5,482 nucleotides of DNA from an uncultured Clostridium sp. GTDB taxonomy: Bacteria; Bacillota_A; Clostridia; Lachnospirales; Lachnospiraceae. A program made the position numbers and the translations under genes. Numbering within the stretch: the stretch's first letter is position 1; each line of letters begins with the position of its first letter. This document shows, in pieces, positions 1 through 5,482 of this stretch. A model generated the notes under the pieces. It worked only from the letters and a program-made list of their open reading frames with translations. It was not told where the DNA came from and did not search any database. The DNA is taken from the NCBI GenBank assembly GCA_900556965.1, contig USQV01000083.1, positions 1-5,482 on the forward strand, read 5' to 3'.

Positions 1-67
1 CGGGTACTAAACGGTCATAGCTGTTTGGAAAAATAATACCAAGAGCATCTGCATTAGAATTTACCAT
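1..67 (-). CDS. glgD: GlgD, ADP-glucose pyrophosphorylase-like subunit (5' end only)
   Basis: This is the first 22 codons of a gene that runs off the left edge. Reading the minus strand from the ATG at 67-65 gives [20 protein letters not shown] followed by VP. The [15 protein letters not shown] opening is what I know from the N-terminus of Firmicutes GlgD, where it replaces the [10 protein letters not shown] nucleotide-binding loop of GlgC. GlgD is a catalytically poor paralogue that pairs with GlgC and changes its activity in glycogen synthesis. The ATG lies inside the last codons of glgC, in another frame, so the genes overlap by 7 nt (61-67). A near-consensus ribosome site precedes it at 74-83. 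Position directly after glgC strongly supports the call. Only the N-terminus is visible, so the integrity of the rest is unknown. Confidence 0.87.
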   Translation of the reverse strand, partial: MVNSNADALGIIFPNSYDRLVP

Positions 68-1269
68 ACTTCTTCACCGCCTTCCACATTTTTAACGATC
101 ATGGCATTGGGGCCAATCTTTGCACCGGCGGAGATCATAAGACCGGAACCGACGGTAGCGACGCCCTTTTCTCCCTCTGTCGGCATAGCGCCCACGATTG
201 CCTTAGGACCGATCGTGACGTTTTCAGCAATAATACAGTGCTTTACGACTGCACCTGCCTGAATGACAGAGCCGCCCATCACAACGGCATCCTCCACATC
301 TGCTCCTTCTTCCACTTTCACACCGGCGAAAAGGATCGAGTGCTTTACATGACCGTCGATCCGGCAGCCATCTGTAATCATGGAATTTTCCACAACACCC
401 GTACTGCTGATCCGATGACCGGTCATACCGCTGTTTCTGCTGTAGATCTTCCAGTTTTCATCAAACAGGTCGATCCCGCTGTGTTCCGGATCGAGCACCT
501 CCATATTTGCCTCCCAGAGGGACGGGATCGTTCCTACATCCTTCCAGTAACCGTCAAAATGGTACGCATACATATTTCTTCCGTCCTTCAAAAGGTTCGG
601 GATAATGTTATTTCCGAAGTCATTTTCCGAATTTGGATCTGCCTCGTCCTCGATCAGATATTTTTTCAGCACGTCCCAGTTAAAAATGTAGATGCCCATG
701 GAAGCAAGGTTTGACTTGGGGTTCTTTGGCTTTTCCTGAAATTCGGTGATCTTGTCATCTGCATCTGCAACCATCAGTCCAAAGCGGGATGCCTCCTCCC
801 ACGGAACCTCCATAACAGCCACGCTGAATTCTGCATTTTTCTCCTTATGGAAGCGAAGGAAGTCGCTATAATCCTGCTTGCAGATCTGGTCACCCGAAAG
901 AATAATCACATACTGAGGATCATACCGCTCAATAAATGAAATATTCTGGTAGATCGCATTGGCCGTGCCCTTATACCAGTCAGAGCCTGAGGCCTTCTGG
1001 TACGGGGGAAGCACATGTACCCCGCCGTATAAACGGTCCAGATCCCATGGCTGACCGTTTCCTATGTACTCGTTTAATACCATGGGCTGGTATTGTGTCA
1101 ATATCCCGACTGTATCGATTCCCGAATTTACGCAGTTTGACAGCGGAAAATCGATAATGCGATATTTTCCGCCAAAAGGTACTGCCGGTTTTGCCAGCTT
1201 TTGAGTCAGGGCATATAAACGGGAACCCTGCCCGCCGGCAAGAAGCATTGCAATCATTTCTTTTGCCAT
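61..1269 (-). CDS. glgC: Glucose-1-phosphate adenylyltransferase (ADP-glucose pyrophosphorylase)
   Basis: It makes ADP-glucose and pyrophosphate from ATP and glucose-1-phosphate, the committed cytoplasmic step of bacterial glycogen synthesis. The 402 residues fit the family. The N-terminal nucleotidyltransferase domain has the loop [10 protein letters not shown] (9-18), the [20 protein letters not shown] block (27-46), GTANAIYQN (101-109), the metal-binding region [10 protein letters not shown] (125-134, with D127), the EKP sugar-phosphate motif (179-181), SMGIY (190-194) and YWKDVGT (241-247). From about 290 to 395 it forms the hexapeptide left-handed beta-helix expected of GlgC. The start at 1269 is set by AGGGGG 7 nt upstream. 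The gene lies 121 nt after hemW and overlaps glgD by 7 nt, so a glgCD unit is likely. The [10 protein letters not shown] motif differs from the more usual SGDHIYKMDY, but the catalytic Asp is kept. Confidence 0.96.
   Translation of the reverse strand: MAKEMIAMLLAGGQGSRLYALTQKLAKPAVPFGGKYRIIDFPLSNCVNSGIDTVGILTQYQPMVLNEYIGNGQPWDLDRLYGGVHVLPPYQKASGSDWYKGTANAIYQNISFIERYDPQYVIILSGDQICKQDYSDFLRFHKEKNAEFSVAVMEVPWEEASRFGLMVADADDKITEFQEKPKNPKSNLASMGIYIFNWDVLKKYLIEDEADPNSENDFGNNIIPNLLKDGRNMYAYHFDGYWKDVGTIPSLWEANMEVLDPEHSGIDLFDENWKIYSRNSGMTGHRISSTGVVENSMITDGCRIDGHVKHSILFAGVKVEEGADVEDAVVMGGSVIQAGAVVKHCIIAENVTIGPKAIVGAMPTEGEKGVATVGSGLMISAGAKIGPNAMIVKNVEGGEEVW
74..83 (-). promoter_or_regulatory. Ribosome binding site of glgD, inside glgC
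   Basis: The minus strand reads AAGGCGGTGA, one mismatch from the extended anti-Shine-Dalgarno match AAGGAGGTGA, 6 nt before the ATG at 67-65. It lies within the codons for the last glgC residues (the GGEEVW tail). It fixes the glgD start and implies that ribosomes finishing glgC help to start glgD. Confidence 0.7.
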
Positions 1270-1276
1270 AGTTTTT

Positions 1277-1282
1277 CCCCCT
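1277..1282 (-). promoter_or_regulatory. Ribosome binding site of glgC
   Basis: The minus strand reads AGGGGG, followed by a 7-nt A-rich spacer and the ATG at 1269-1267. The spacing is ideal and supports this start; no competing in-frame start lies upstream within the gap. Confidence 0.75.
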
Positions 1283-1330
1283 GTAAAATTCTTTGCAGTA
1301 AAAGCATACTCTGTTGTGCTGCCTGATTAA

Positions 1331-1339
1331 AGTTTACCA
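1331..1339 (-). promoter_or_regulatory. Possible extended -10 element for glgCD (weak)
   Basis: The hemW-glgC gap contains TGGTAAACT on the minus strand, which resembles an extended -10 (TGn plus TAAACT, 4 of 6 consensus bases). An overlapping alternative, TTTAAT at 1326-1331, matches 5 of 6. Neither has a recognisable -35 at 16-18 bp. The 121-nt gap and the change of function from hemW to glgC argue for a separate promoter, but the sequence alone does not settle where it is. Confidence 0.3.
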
Positions 1340-1346
1340 CATTTTT

Positions 1347-1363
1347 CCTGTTTTCGATACAGG
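1347..1363. repeat. Small inverted repeat upstream of glgC
   Basis: CCTGT and ACAGG form 5-bp arms around a 7-nt centre. The dyad sits about 80 nt before the glgC start, over the place where a -35 would fall for the weak -10 at 1331-1336. It could be a protein-binding site for control of glgCD. The arms are short enough to occur by chance. It is not followed by a T-run on either strand, so it is not an intrinsic terminator. Confidence 0.3.
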
Positions 1364-1390
1364 TATTACAAAAAACTATAGATGTCTTTT

Positions 1391-2548
1391 TTATCCTTCC
1401 GATCGATCGAACAGGAAACCGGCCATTACGTAATTGCTGACATCCATTCCGTAATCGGTCAGACGGAATCGTCCGTTTTCGATCACGGCAGCACCGTCCC
1501 TCACAAATTTTTCCATAACCCCCGGATATACCTCCTCGGCACGAATGTGGAACCTGTTTTCAAATTCTTCCAGAGACACTCCTGATGTCAATCTGAGCCC
1601 AACATAAAAAAATTCTTCCTCCATATCCCGGATCGAAAGGATCTCCTCATCAAACCGAGCTTTCGGACTGCCTCCAAGATAGGCGGAAAGGTCTTCCTCA
1701 TTCCGAAATCTCCTGCCGTCAACATAGGAGGAAGCCCCCAGCCCAAGTCCAAGGTAGGGGACATTACTCCAGTACCCGATATTATGGCGGCATTCTCTCC
1801 CCTCTCTTGCATAGTTGGAGATCTCATACCTTTTATAGCCCTGTTCCTTTAAATATACTTTGGTGCGGTGATACATTTCTCTCTCAGCGTCCTCATCCGG
1901 AAGCAGCCCTTCACCGCGTCCGTTTCCGTATCGCTCAAAAAACGGCGTTCCCTCCTCAAGGATCAGGCTGTATGCCGAGATATGCTCCGGCATAAGCAAA
2001 GCGGTACGGTGCAGAGTTTCCATCCAGCTCTCCACAGTCTGTCCCGGCAGAGCAGACATCAGATCCACATTTATATTTTTAAAGCCACATTCTCTTGCCT
2101 TTTGATAGCTTAAAAGAAACGTTTCCCAGGTATGGATCCGGCCCAAAAGCTTAAGCTCTCTGTTATCAGCAGACTGCAGGCCAAAGCTTAAGCGATTGAT
2201 CCCGGCCTGCCGGTAAATTTCCAGCTTATCTCCGTTCACTGTTCCCGGATTGGCCTCCATCGAGATCTCTGCATCCTTTCGGATACAAAAGCTCTCCCTT
2301 AAGCACCCCATTATGTCCCTGATTTGAGACGGCTCTAAGATAGAGGGCGTGCCGCCCCCGATAAAGACCGAAGGGACCTCCGCATCGCGGAAGTCCCCTG
2401 ACTTTTGTTCTATCTCACTGAGCAGCTTGTCCACATACTGTTTCTGAACATCCTTCCCCCGGGGAAAGGAAAGAAAATCGCAGTATGCACATTTTTTCTC
2501 ACAAAAGGGAATGTGGATGTATAATTCCAGTTCTTTTTTCTTTTCCAT
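1391..2548 (-). CDS. hemW: HemW, radical SAM family haem chaperone
   Basis: HemW is a cytoplasmic 4Fe-4S radical-SAM protein that binds haem and passes it to target proteins. It was long annotated as an oxygen-independent coproporphyrinogen oxidase (HemN). The 385 residues match the family (about 380). The cluster motif is CEKKCAYCDF with Cys16, Cys20 and Cys23. Further family blocks are GGGTP (64-68), EANPGT (98-103), RLSFGLQS (119-126), DLMSALPGQ (162-170), YEISNYA (241-247) and HNIGYW (255-260), followed by a C-terminal winged-helix-like HemW domain (about 310-380). True HemN has a fourth cysteine two residues after the third; here that place is Phe25, which favours HemW. The start lies 6 nt after the Nudix stop codon, with AAGGA 9 nt upstream. 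It is the third gene of the lepA operon, a common pairing in Firmicutes. Confidence 0.95.
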   Translation of the reverse strand: MEKKKELELYIHIPFCEKKCAYCDFLSFPRGKDVQKQYVDKLLSEIEQKSGDFRDAEVPSVFIGGGTPSILEPSQIRDIMGCLRESFCIRKDAEISMEANPGTVNGDKLEIYRQAGINRLSFGLQSADNRELKLLGRIHTWETFLLSYQKARECGFKNINVDLMSALPGQTVESWMETLHRTALLMPEHISAYSLILEEGTPFFERYGNGRGEGLLPDEDAEREMYHRTKVYLKEQGYKRYEISNYAREGRECRHNIGYWSNVPYLGLGLGASSYVDGRRFRNEEDLSAYLGGSPKARFDEEILSIRDMEEEFFYVGLRLTSGVSLEEFENRFHIRAEEVYPGVMEKFVRDGAAVIENGRFRLTDYGMDVSNYVMAGFLFDRSEG

Positions 2549-2554
2549 ATACCT

Positions 2555-3577
2555 CTATCCTTTTTGTTCTTCTAGCCTTTCGATCAGCATGCGGATCTCA
2601 TCCTCAAACAGGCAAAAGCCGGGAGCTTTATCCTGTGCTGCCGACAGTACGGACTCGATCTCCATCCAGCGTACAGACTCCACCTCGTCTCGCTGTAAGA
2701 TAAGCTCCTCGATCTTTACAGGATGTCTGTAGATATAGACCGCACTTTTTTCATGATTAAGAAATGGCCTTCCGTAAAACTCCCCATTATATTCAGCCTC
2801 GTGATATCCGACAAATTCCAGCTCATTTTCCTCTGCTGATATTCCGAGTTCTTCCTTAAGCTCCCGAATCGCTGAGCATAAAAAGCTGTCTCCGGCCGGA
2901 ACATGACCGGCACTCGAAATATCATAACAGCCCGCAAAAGAATCCTTCTGGCTGCTTCGCTTCTGAAGAAGAAGGTCATAGCCATTATCCTCTCTCTTTC
3001 GGACTACCCAAACATGGGCAGTCCGGTGAAAGTCCCCGCGAAGATGCACCAGAGTTCTTTCTCTTGCGATCCCGGTAGGCTCTCCCGTTTCAGAAAGCAC
3101 CTCCAAAAGCTCCAAAGGCTTTCCGTCAAGGATCACCTTTGTCAGCCTGTCATCCCGGTAGCAGAGCTTTAACGAGAAAACCTCCCTCGCTTCATCCTTT
3201 ATAAGCTCCAGAAAGATCCTGTCACCCTCCCAGAGATTCAAGCTGTCGATCTCATTTTTTCTGATCCACGAAAGCGTGCCTTCCGCACACTCGGTCGGTT
3301 CTCCCAAAAAGCCCTTAGCCGTATAAAGAAATATATATTCTGCCTCCTCCTCATTAAATAAGAAGGAGATGATCCCGCGCAAACGGTAATCGGTGAGAGT
3401 ATATCCGGTTTCTTCACGCACCTCTCTCACCACACAGTCATCGGGGCTCTCCCCGAATTCAAACTTCCCGCCGACACCGATCCATTTGCCTTTATTTACA
3501 TCCTGTTTCTTTTTGATCCGGTGCAGCATCAGATAACTGTCATCTCTCTCCAGATAACAAAGAGTCGTAAGCTTCAT
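2555..3577 (-). CDS. Tandem (double-domain) Nudix hydrolase
   Basis: This 340-residue protein carries two complete Nudix folds; single-domain family members are usually 130-200 residues. Domain 1 (about 1-130) resembles MutT/8-oxo-dGTP diphosphatases, opening MKLTTLCYLERDDSYLMLHR, with a perfect Nudix box GX5EX7REVREETGY (Gly37, Glu43, Arg51, Glu52, Glu55, Glu56). Domain 2 (about 152-325) opens LLEVLSETGEPTGIARER, like the isopentenyl-diphosphate isomerase/YfcD type. Its box is GHVPAGDX7RELKEELGI (224-246), where Asp230 replaces the usual Glu, while the metal ligands Glu239, Glu242 and Glu243 remain. I chose the ATG at 3577-3575 because GGAG lies 5 nt upstream and the family usually begins MKLTTLCY. 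An in-frame ATG at 3601 would add 8 residues and overlap lepA by 11 nt. The gene lies between lepA and hemW. The substrates of both domains are unknown; oxidised-nucleotide clean-up by domain 1 is inferred from similarity. Confidence 0.9.
   Translation of the reverse strand: MKLTTLCYLERDDSYLMLHRIKKKQDVNKGKWIGVGGKFEFGESPDDCVVREVREETGYTLTDYRLRGIISFLFNEEEAEYIFLYTAKGFLGEPTECAEGTLSWIRKNEIDSLNLWEGDRIFLELIKDEAREVFSLKLCYRDDRLTKVILDGKPLELLEVLSETGEPTGIARERTLVHLRGDFHRTAHVWVVRKREDNGYDLLLQKRSSQKDSFAGCYDISSAGHVPAGDSFLCSAIRELKEELGISAEENELEFVGYHEAEYNGEFYGRPFLNHEKSAVYIYRHPVKIEELILQRDEVESVRWMEIESVLSAAQDKAPGFCLFEDEIRMLIERLEEQKG
2558..2562 (-). promoter_or_regulatory. Ribosome binding site of hemW, inside the Nudix gene
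   Basis: The minus strand reads AAGGA 9 nt before the hemW ATG, within the last codons of the Nudix gene. A second purine run, AGAGG at 2552-2556, overlaps the Nudix TAG stop but is only 3 nt from the ATG, too close to be the main site. The arrangement suggests coupled translation. Confidence 0.5.
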
Positions 3578-3582
3578 TTTTT

Positions 3583-3586
3583 CTCC
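3583..3586 (-). promoter_or_regulatory. Ribosome binding site deciding the Nudix start
   Basis: GGAG on the minus strand lies 5 nt before the ATG at 3577-3575, in the 13-nt gap after the lepA stop. The alternative ATG at 3601-3599, inside lepA, has only a poor purine run (GAAGCTGG) directly before it. This favours the shorter protein. Confidence 0.55.
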
Positions 3587-3590
3587 AATC

Positions 3591-5405
3591 TTATTCCTCA
3601 TCCAGCTTCAGGACGCTCATAAATGCCTTCTGCGGGATCTCTACGTTTCCGATCTGGCGCATACGCTTCTTTCCTTCCTTCTGCTTTTCCAGAAGCTTCT
3701 TCTTACGGGAAATGTCGCCGCCGTAGCACTTGGCAAGAACATCCTTGCGGATCGCCTTTACCGTCTCTCTTGCAATGATCTTTCCGCCTACCGCTGCCTG
3801 GATCGGAATCTCAAACAGATGTCTCGGGATCTCATCCTTGAGCTTTTCACACATCTTTCTTCCGCGCTCATAAGCAGAACCTTCAAACACGATAAAGGAC
3901 AGGGCATCCACTTCCTCTTTATTGATCAGGATATCCAGCTTCACCAGTTCAGATCTTTCATATCCCTTTAATTCATAGTCAAAGGAAGCGTATCCTCTTG
4001 ATCTGGACTTCAGCGCATCAAAGAAATCGTAGATGATCTCATTTAAAGGAAGCTCATATTTTAACAATGCTCTTGTTGCTTCTATATATTCCATGCCGAG
4101 ATAGACACCGCGTCTTTCCTGACACAGCTTCATGATCGCACCTACAAACTCCGTCGTCACCATGATCTCTGCGCTGACGATGGGCTCCTCCATATATTCG
4201 ATCTCGGAGGGATCCGGCATATTCGTCGGATTGGTCAGGTCGATCACATCTCCGTTTGTCTTGTGGATACGATATACTACGCTGGGAGCCGTTGTGACAA
4301 GATCCAGATTATATTCACGCTCCAGACGTTCCTGGATGATCTCAAGATGGAGAAGTCCAAGGAAGCCGCAGCGGAAGCCAAAGCCTAACGCTACAGAGGT
4401 CTCAGGCTCAAAAAACAGGGAGGCATCATTTAGCTGGAGCTTTTCCAGTGCATCCCTAAGCTCCGGATATTTTGCGCCGTCAGCCGGGTACAGGCCGCAG
4501 TATACCATCGGTGTTACCTTTTTGTATCCGGGAAGCGGTTCGCTGCAGGGGTTATTTCTGTCTGTCATCGTATCGCCCACGCGGGTGTCCTTCACGTTTT
4601 TGATGCTCGCAGTCACATAGCCGACCATTCCGGCAGAAAGCTCCTCGCAGGGGATAAATTGTCCGGCGCCGAAATATCCCACCTCAACTGCATCGTAAGA
4701 AGCTCCTGTAGCCATCATTTTGATCTGGGTTCCTTTTTTTACGGTACCCTCCGTAATACGGCAGAAAACGATCACGCCGCGGTAAGGGTCGTAGAGGGAG
4801 TCAAAGATCAGAGCCTGAAGCGGAGCATTGGGATCACCGGTGGGGGCCGGGATCTTTGCTACGATCGCCTCCAGCACATCATCCACGTTCAATCCGCTCT
4901 TTGCAGAGATACGCGGGGCATCATGAGCCTCTAAACCGATTACATCCTCGATCTCCTCCGCTACACGGTCCGGATCTGCGCTGGGAAGATCGATCTTATT
5001 GATGACCGGAAATACCTCAAGGTCATGATCCAGAGCAAGATATACATTGGCAAGAGTCTGAGCCTCGATCCCCTGGGCGGCATCGACGACAAGAACCGCA
5101 CCGTCACAGGCTGCCAGACTTCGTGACACCTCATAGTTAAAGTCCACATGGCCGGGAGTATCGATCAGGTTAAAGATATATTCCTCTCCATCCTTTGCTT
5201 TATATACGGTTCGCACCGCCTGGGATTTGATCGTAATGCCTCTTTCCCTCTCCAGCTCCATATTATCCAGAACCTGCTCCTGCATCTCTCTGCTGGTCAA
5301 AAGACCGGTCTTTTCAATGATCCTGTCCGCAAGAGTTGACTTGCCATGGTCAATATGGGCGATAATACAAAAATTCCTGATTTTGCTCTGATCAACAGCC
5401 GCCAT
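3591..5405 (-). CDS. lepA: Elongation factor 4 (LepA), ribosomal GTPase
   Basis: LepA is a translational GTPase that binds the ribosome. Back-translocation and roles in initiation or 30S assembly have been reported. The 604 residues match the family (E. coli about 599). G1 is AHIDHGKST (16-24), G2 RGIT (55-58), G3 DTPGH (82-86, with the catalytic-type His86), G4 NKID (136-139) and G5 SAK (167-169). A beta-barrel domain II follows (about 190-280), then EF-G-like domains III and V, including [16 protein letters not shown] (341-356) and [12 protein letters not shown] (467-478). The basic LepA-specific C-terminal domain includes [11 protein letters not shown] (562-572) and IPQKAF (590-595). There is no EF-G domain IV, as expected for LepA. 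The start at 5405 has AGAGG 7 nt upstream, and the protein begins just before the G domain as it should. It is the first gene of the lepA-Nudix-hemW operon. Confidence 0.98.
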   Translation of the reverse strand: MAAVDQSKIRNFCIIAHIDHGKSTLADRIIEKTGLLTSREMQEQVLDNMELERERGITIKSQAVRTVYKAKDGEEYIFNLIDTPGHVDFNYEVSRSLAACDGAVLVVDAAQGIEAQTLANVYLALDHDLEVFPVINKIDLPSADPDRVAEEIEDVIGLEAHDAPRISAKSGLNVDDVLEAIVAKIPAPTGDPNAPLQALIFDSLYDPYRGVIVFCRITEGTVKKGTQIKMMATGASYDAVEVGYFGAGQFIPCEELSAGMVGYVTASIKNVKDTRVGDTMTDRNNPCSEPLPGYKKVTPMVYCGLYPADGAKYPELRDALEKLQLNDASLFFEPETSVALGFGFRCGFLGLLHLEIIQERLEREYNLDLVTTAPSVVYRIHKTNGDVIDLTNPTNMPDPSEIEYMEEPIVSAEIMVTTEFVGAIMKLCQERRGVYLGMEYIEATRALLKYELPLNEIIYDFFDALKSRSRGYASFDYELKGYERSELVKLDILINKEEVDALSFIVFEGSAYERGRKMCEKLKDEIPRHLFEIPIQAAVGGKIIARETVKAIRKDVLAKCYGGDISRKKKLLEKQKEGKKRMRQIGNVEIPQKAFMSVLKLDEE

Positions 5406-5412
5406 GTATTTT

Positions 5413-5417
5413 CCTCT
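5413..5417 (-). promoter_or_regulatory. Ribosome binding site of lepA
   Basis: AGAGG on the minus strand, 7 nt before the ATG at 5405-5403, within a purine-rich run. It supports the annotated start. Confidence 0.7.
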
Positions 5418-5440
5418 TTTCTTTCATAATTCTAGCCTAT

Positions 5441-5469
5441 AATATAGCATCTTTCGCCCTGCCACGCAA
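5441..5469 (-). promoter_or_regulatory. Probable sigma-A promoter of the lepA operon
   Basis: On the minus strand a -35 TTGCGT (5469-5464; the TTG is kept) is followed by a 17-bp spacer and a -10 TATATT (5446-5441; 5 of 6 consensus bases). The spacer ends in TGC, which gives an extended TGn -10. Transcription would begin around 5433-5435, leaving a leader of about 30 nt before lepA. This is the best promoter in the window. Its good spacing and TG extension compensate for the weak -35. Confidence 0.6.
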
Positions 5470-5482
5470 GTATTTTCCTCCC

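Larger units (their letters stand above)
5406..5480. repeat. 11-bp direct repeat flanking the lepA promoter
   Basis: GTATTTTCCTC on the plus strand occurs exactly twice, at 5406-5416 and 5470-5480, 64 bp apart. On the minus strand each copy reads GAGGAAAATAC. The inner copy is the lepA ribosome site and spacer. The outer copy lies directly upstream of the -35. Chance or small duplication are both possible. Confidence 0.5.

Noticed and set aside
238..714. Open frame of 158 codons on the plus strand
   Set aside because: It lies wholly antisense to glgC, whose motifs are intact. Its translation resembles no family I know, and it begins within coding sequence. It is best explained as a by-product of glgC codon use.
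1340..1390. Intrinsic terminator after hemW
   Set aside because: The only hairpin, CCTGT-N7-ACAGG, has a 5-bp stem and is followed by AAAAA rather than a T-run on the minus strand. The A6/T6 pairing just after the stop is AT-only and too weak.
1400..1410. Palindromic GATC-rich stretch near the 3' end of hemW
   Set aside because: It is a short CGATCGATCG run that encodes ordinary Asp-Arg-Ser residues of the hemW tail. There is no partner repeat or other signal around it.
1391..2548. Annotation as HemN, oxygen-independent coproporphyrinogen III oxidase
   Set aside because: The fourth cysteine of the HemN motif is absent (Phe25), and the length, the HNxxYW motif and the C-terminal domain match HemW.
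3578..3601. Longer Nudix protein starting at the ATG at 3601-3599
   Set aside because: The extra residues MRNKIGEK are not typical of the family, the ribosome site there is poor, and a good GGAG lies before the ATG at 3577. It remains possible as an alternative start.
4132..4620. Open frame of 162 codons on the plus strand
   Set aside because: It is antisense to the conserved middle of lepA. The Ser/Arg-rich, low-complexity translation is typical of a shadow frame.
1..5482. Mobile element, CRISPR array, RNA gene or defence system
   Set aside because: No terminal repeats, transposase or integrase motifs, regularly spaced repeats or tRNA/rRNA-like sequence were seen on either strand. Genes cover nearly the whole window and all are intact.

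Overview
This window shows four complete genes and the start of a fifth, all on the minus strand and tightly packed. In transcription order (right to left) they are lepA (elongation factor 4), a two-domain Nudix hydrolase, hemW (radical-SAM haem chaperone), glgC (ADP-glucose pyrophosphorylase) and the first 22 codons of glgD. The lepA-hemW neighbourhood, the paired glgC/glgD, purine-rich Shine-Dalgarno sites and the protein sequences point to a Gram-positive Clostridia member, most likely Lachnospiraceae. Genus cannot be decided from this sequence.

Layout. Positions 5406-5482 are the lepA leader, with a good sigma-A type promoter (TTGCGT, 17 bp, TATATT with a TG extension) and an AGAGG ribosome site. 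lepA (5405-3591), the Nudix gene (3577-2555) and hemW (2548-1391) follow with gaps of 13 and 6 nt, so they look like one operon with coupled translation. A 121-nt gap (1270-1390) separates hemW from glgC. It holds a strong glgC ribosome site, a weak promoter candidate and a small dyad, but no convincing intrinsic terminator. glgC (1269-61) overlaps the start of glgD (67 to the window edge) by 7 nt, so those two are translationally coupled.

Function. The first operon joins translation quality control (LepA), probable nucleotide-pool or metabolite clean-up (tandem Nudix protein) and haem handling (HemW). The second makes ADP-glucose for glycogen synthesis; in Firmicutes that have both, GlgC and GlgD work as a heteromeric enzyme. 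The window is mainly conserved housekeeping sequence. I found no sign of mobile DNA, CRISPR, RNA genes or a defence system. The points most worth a second look are the fused double-Nudix protein, the glgCD genes directly behind hemW, the coupled glgD start, and the repeat in the lepA leader.
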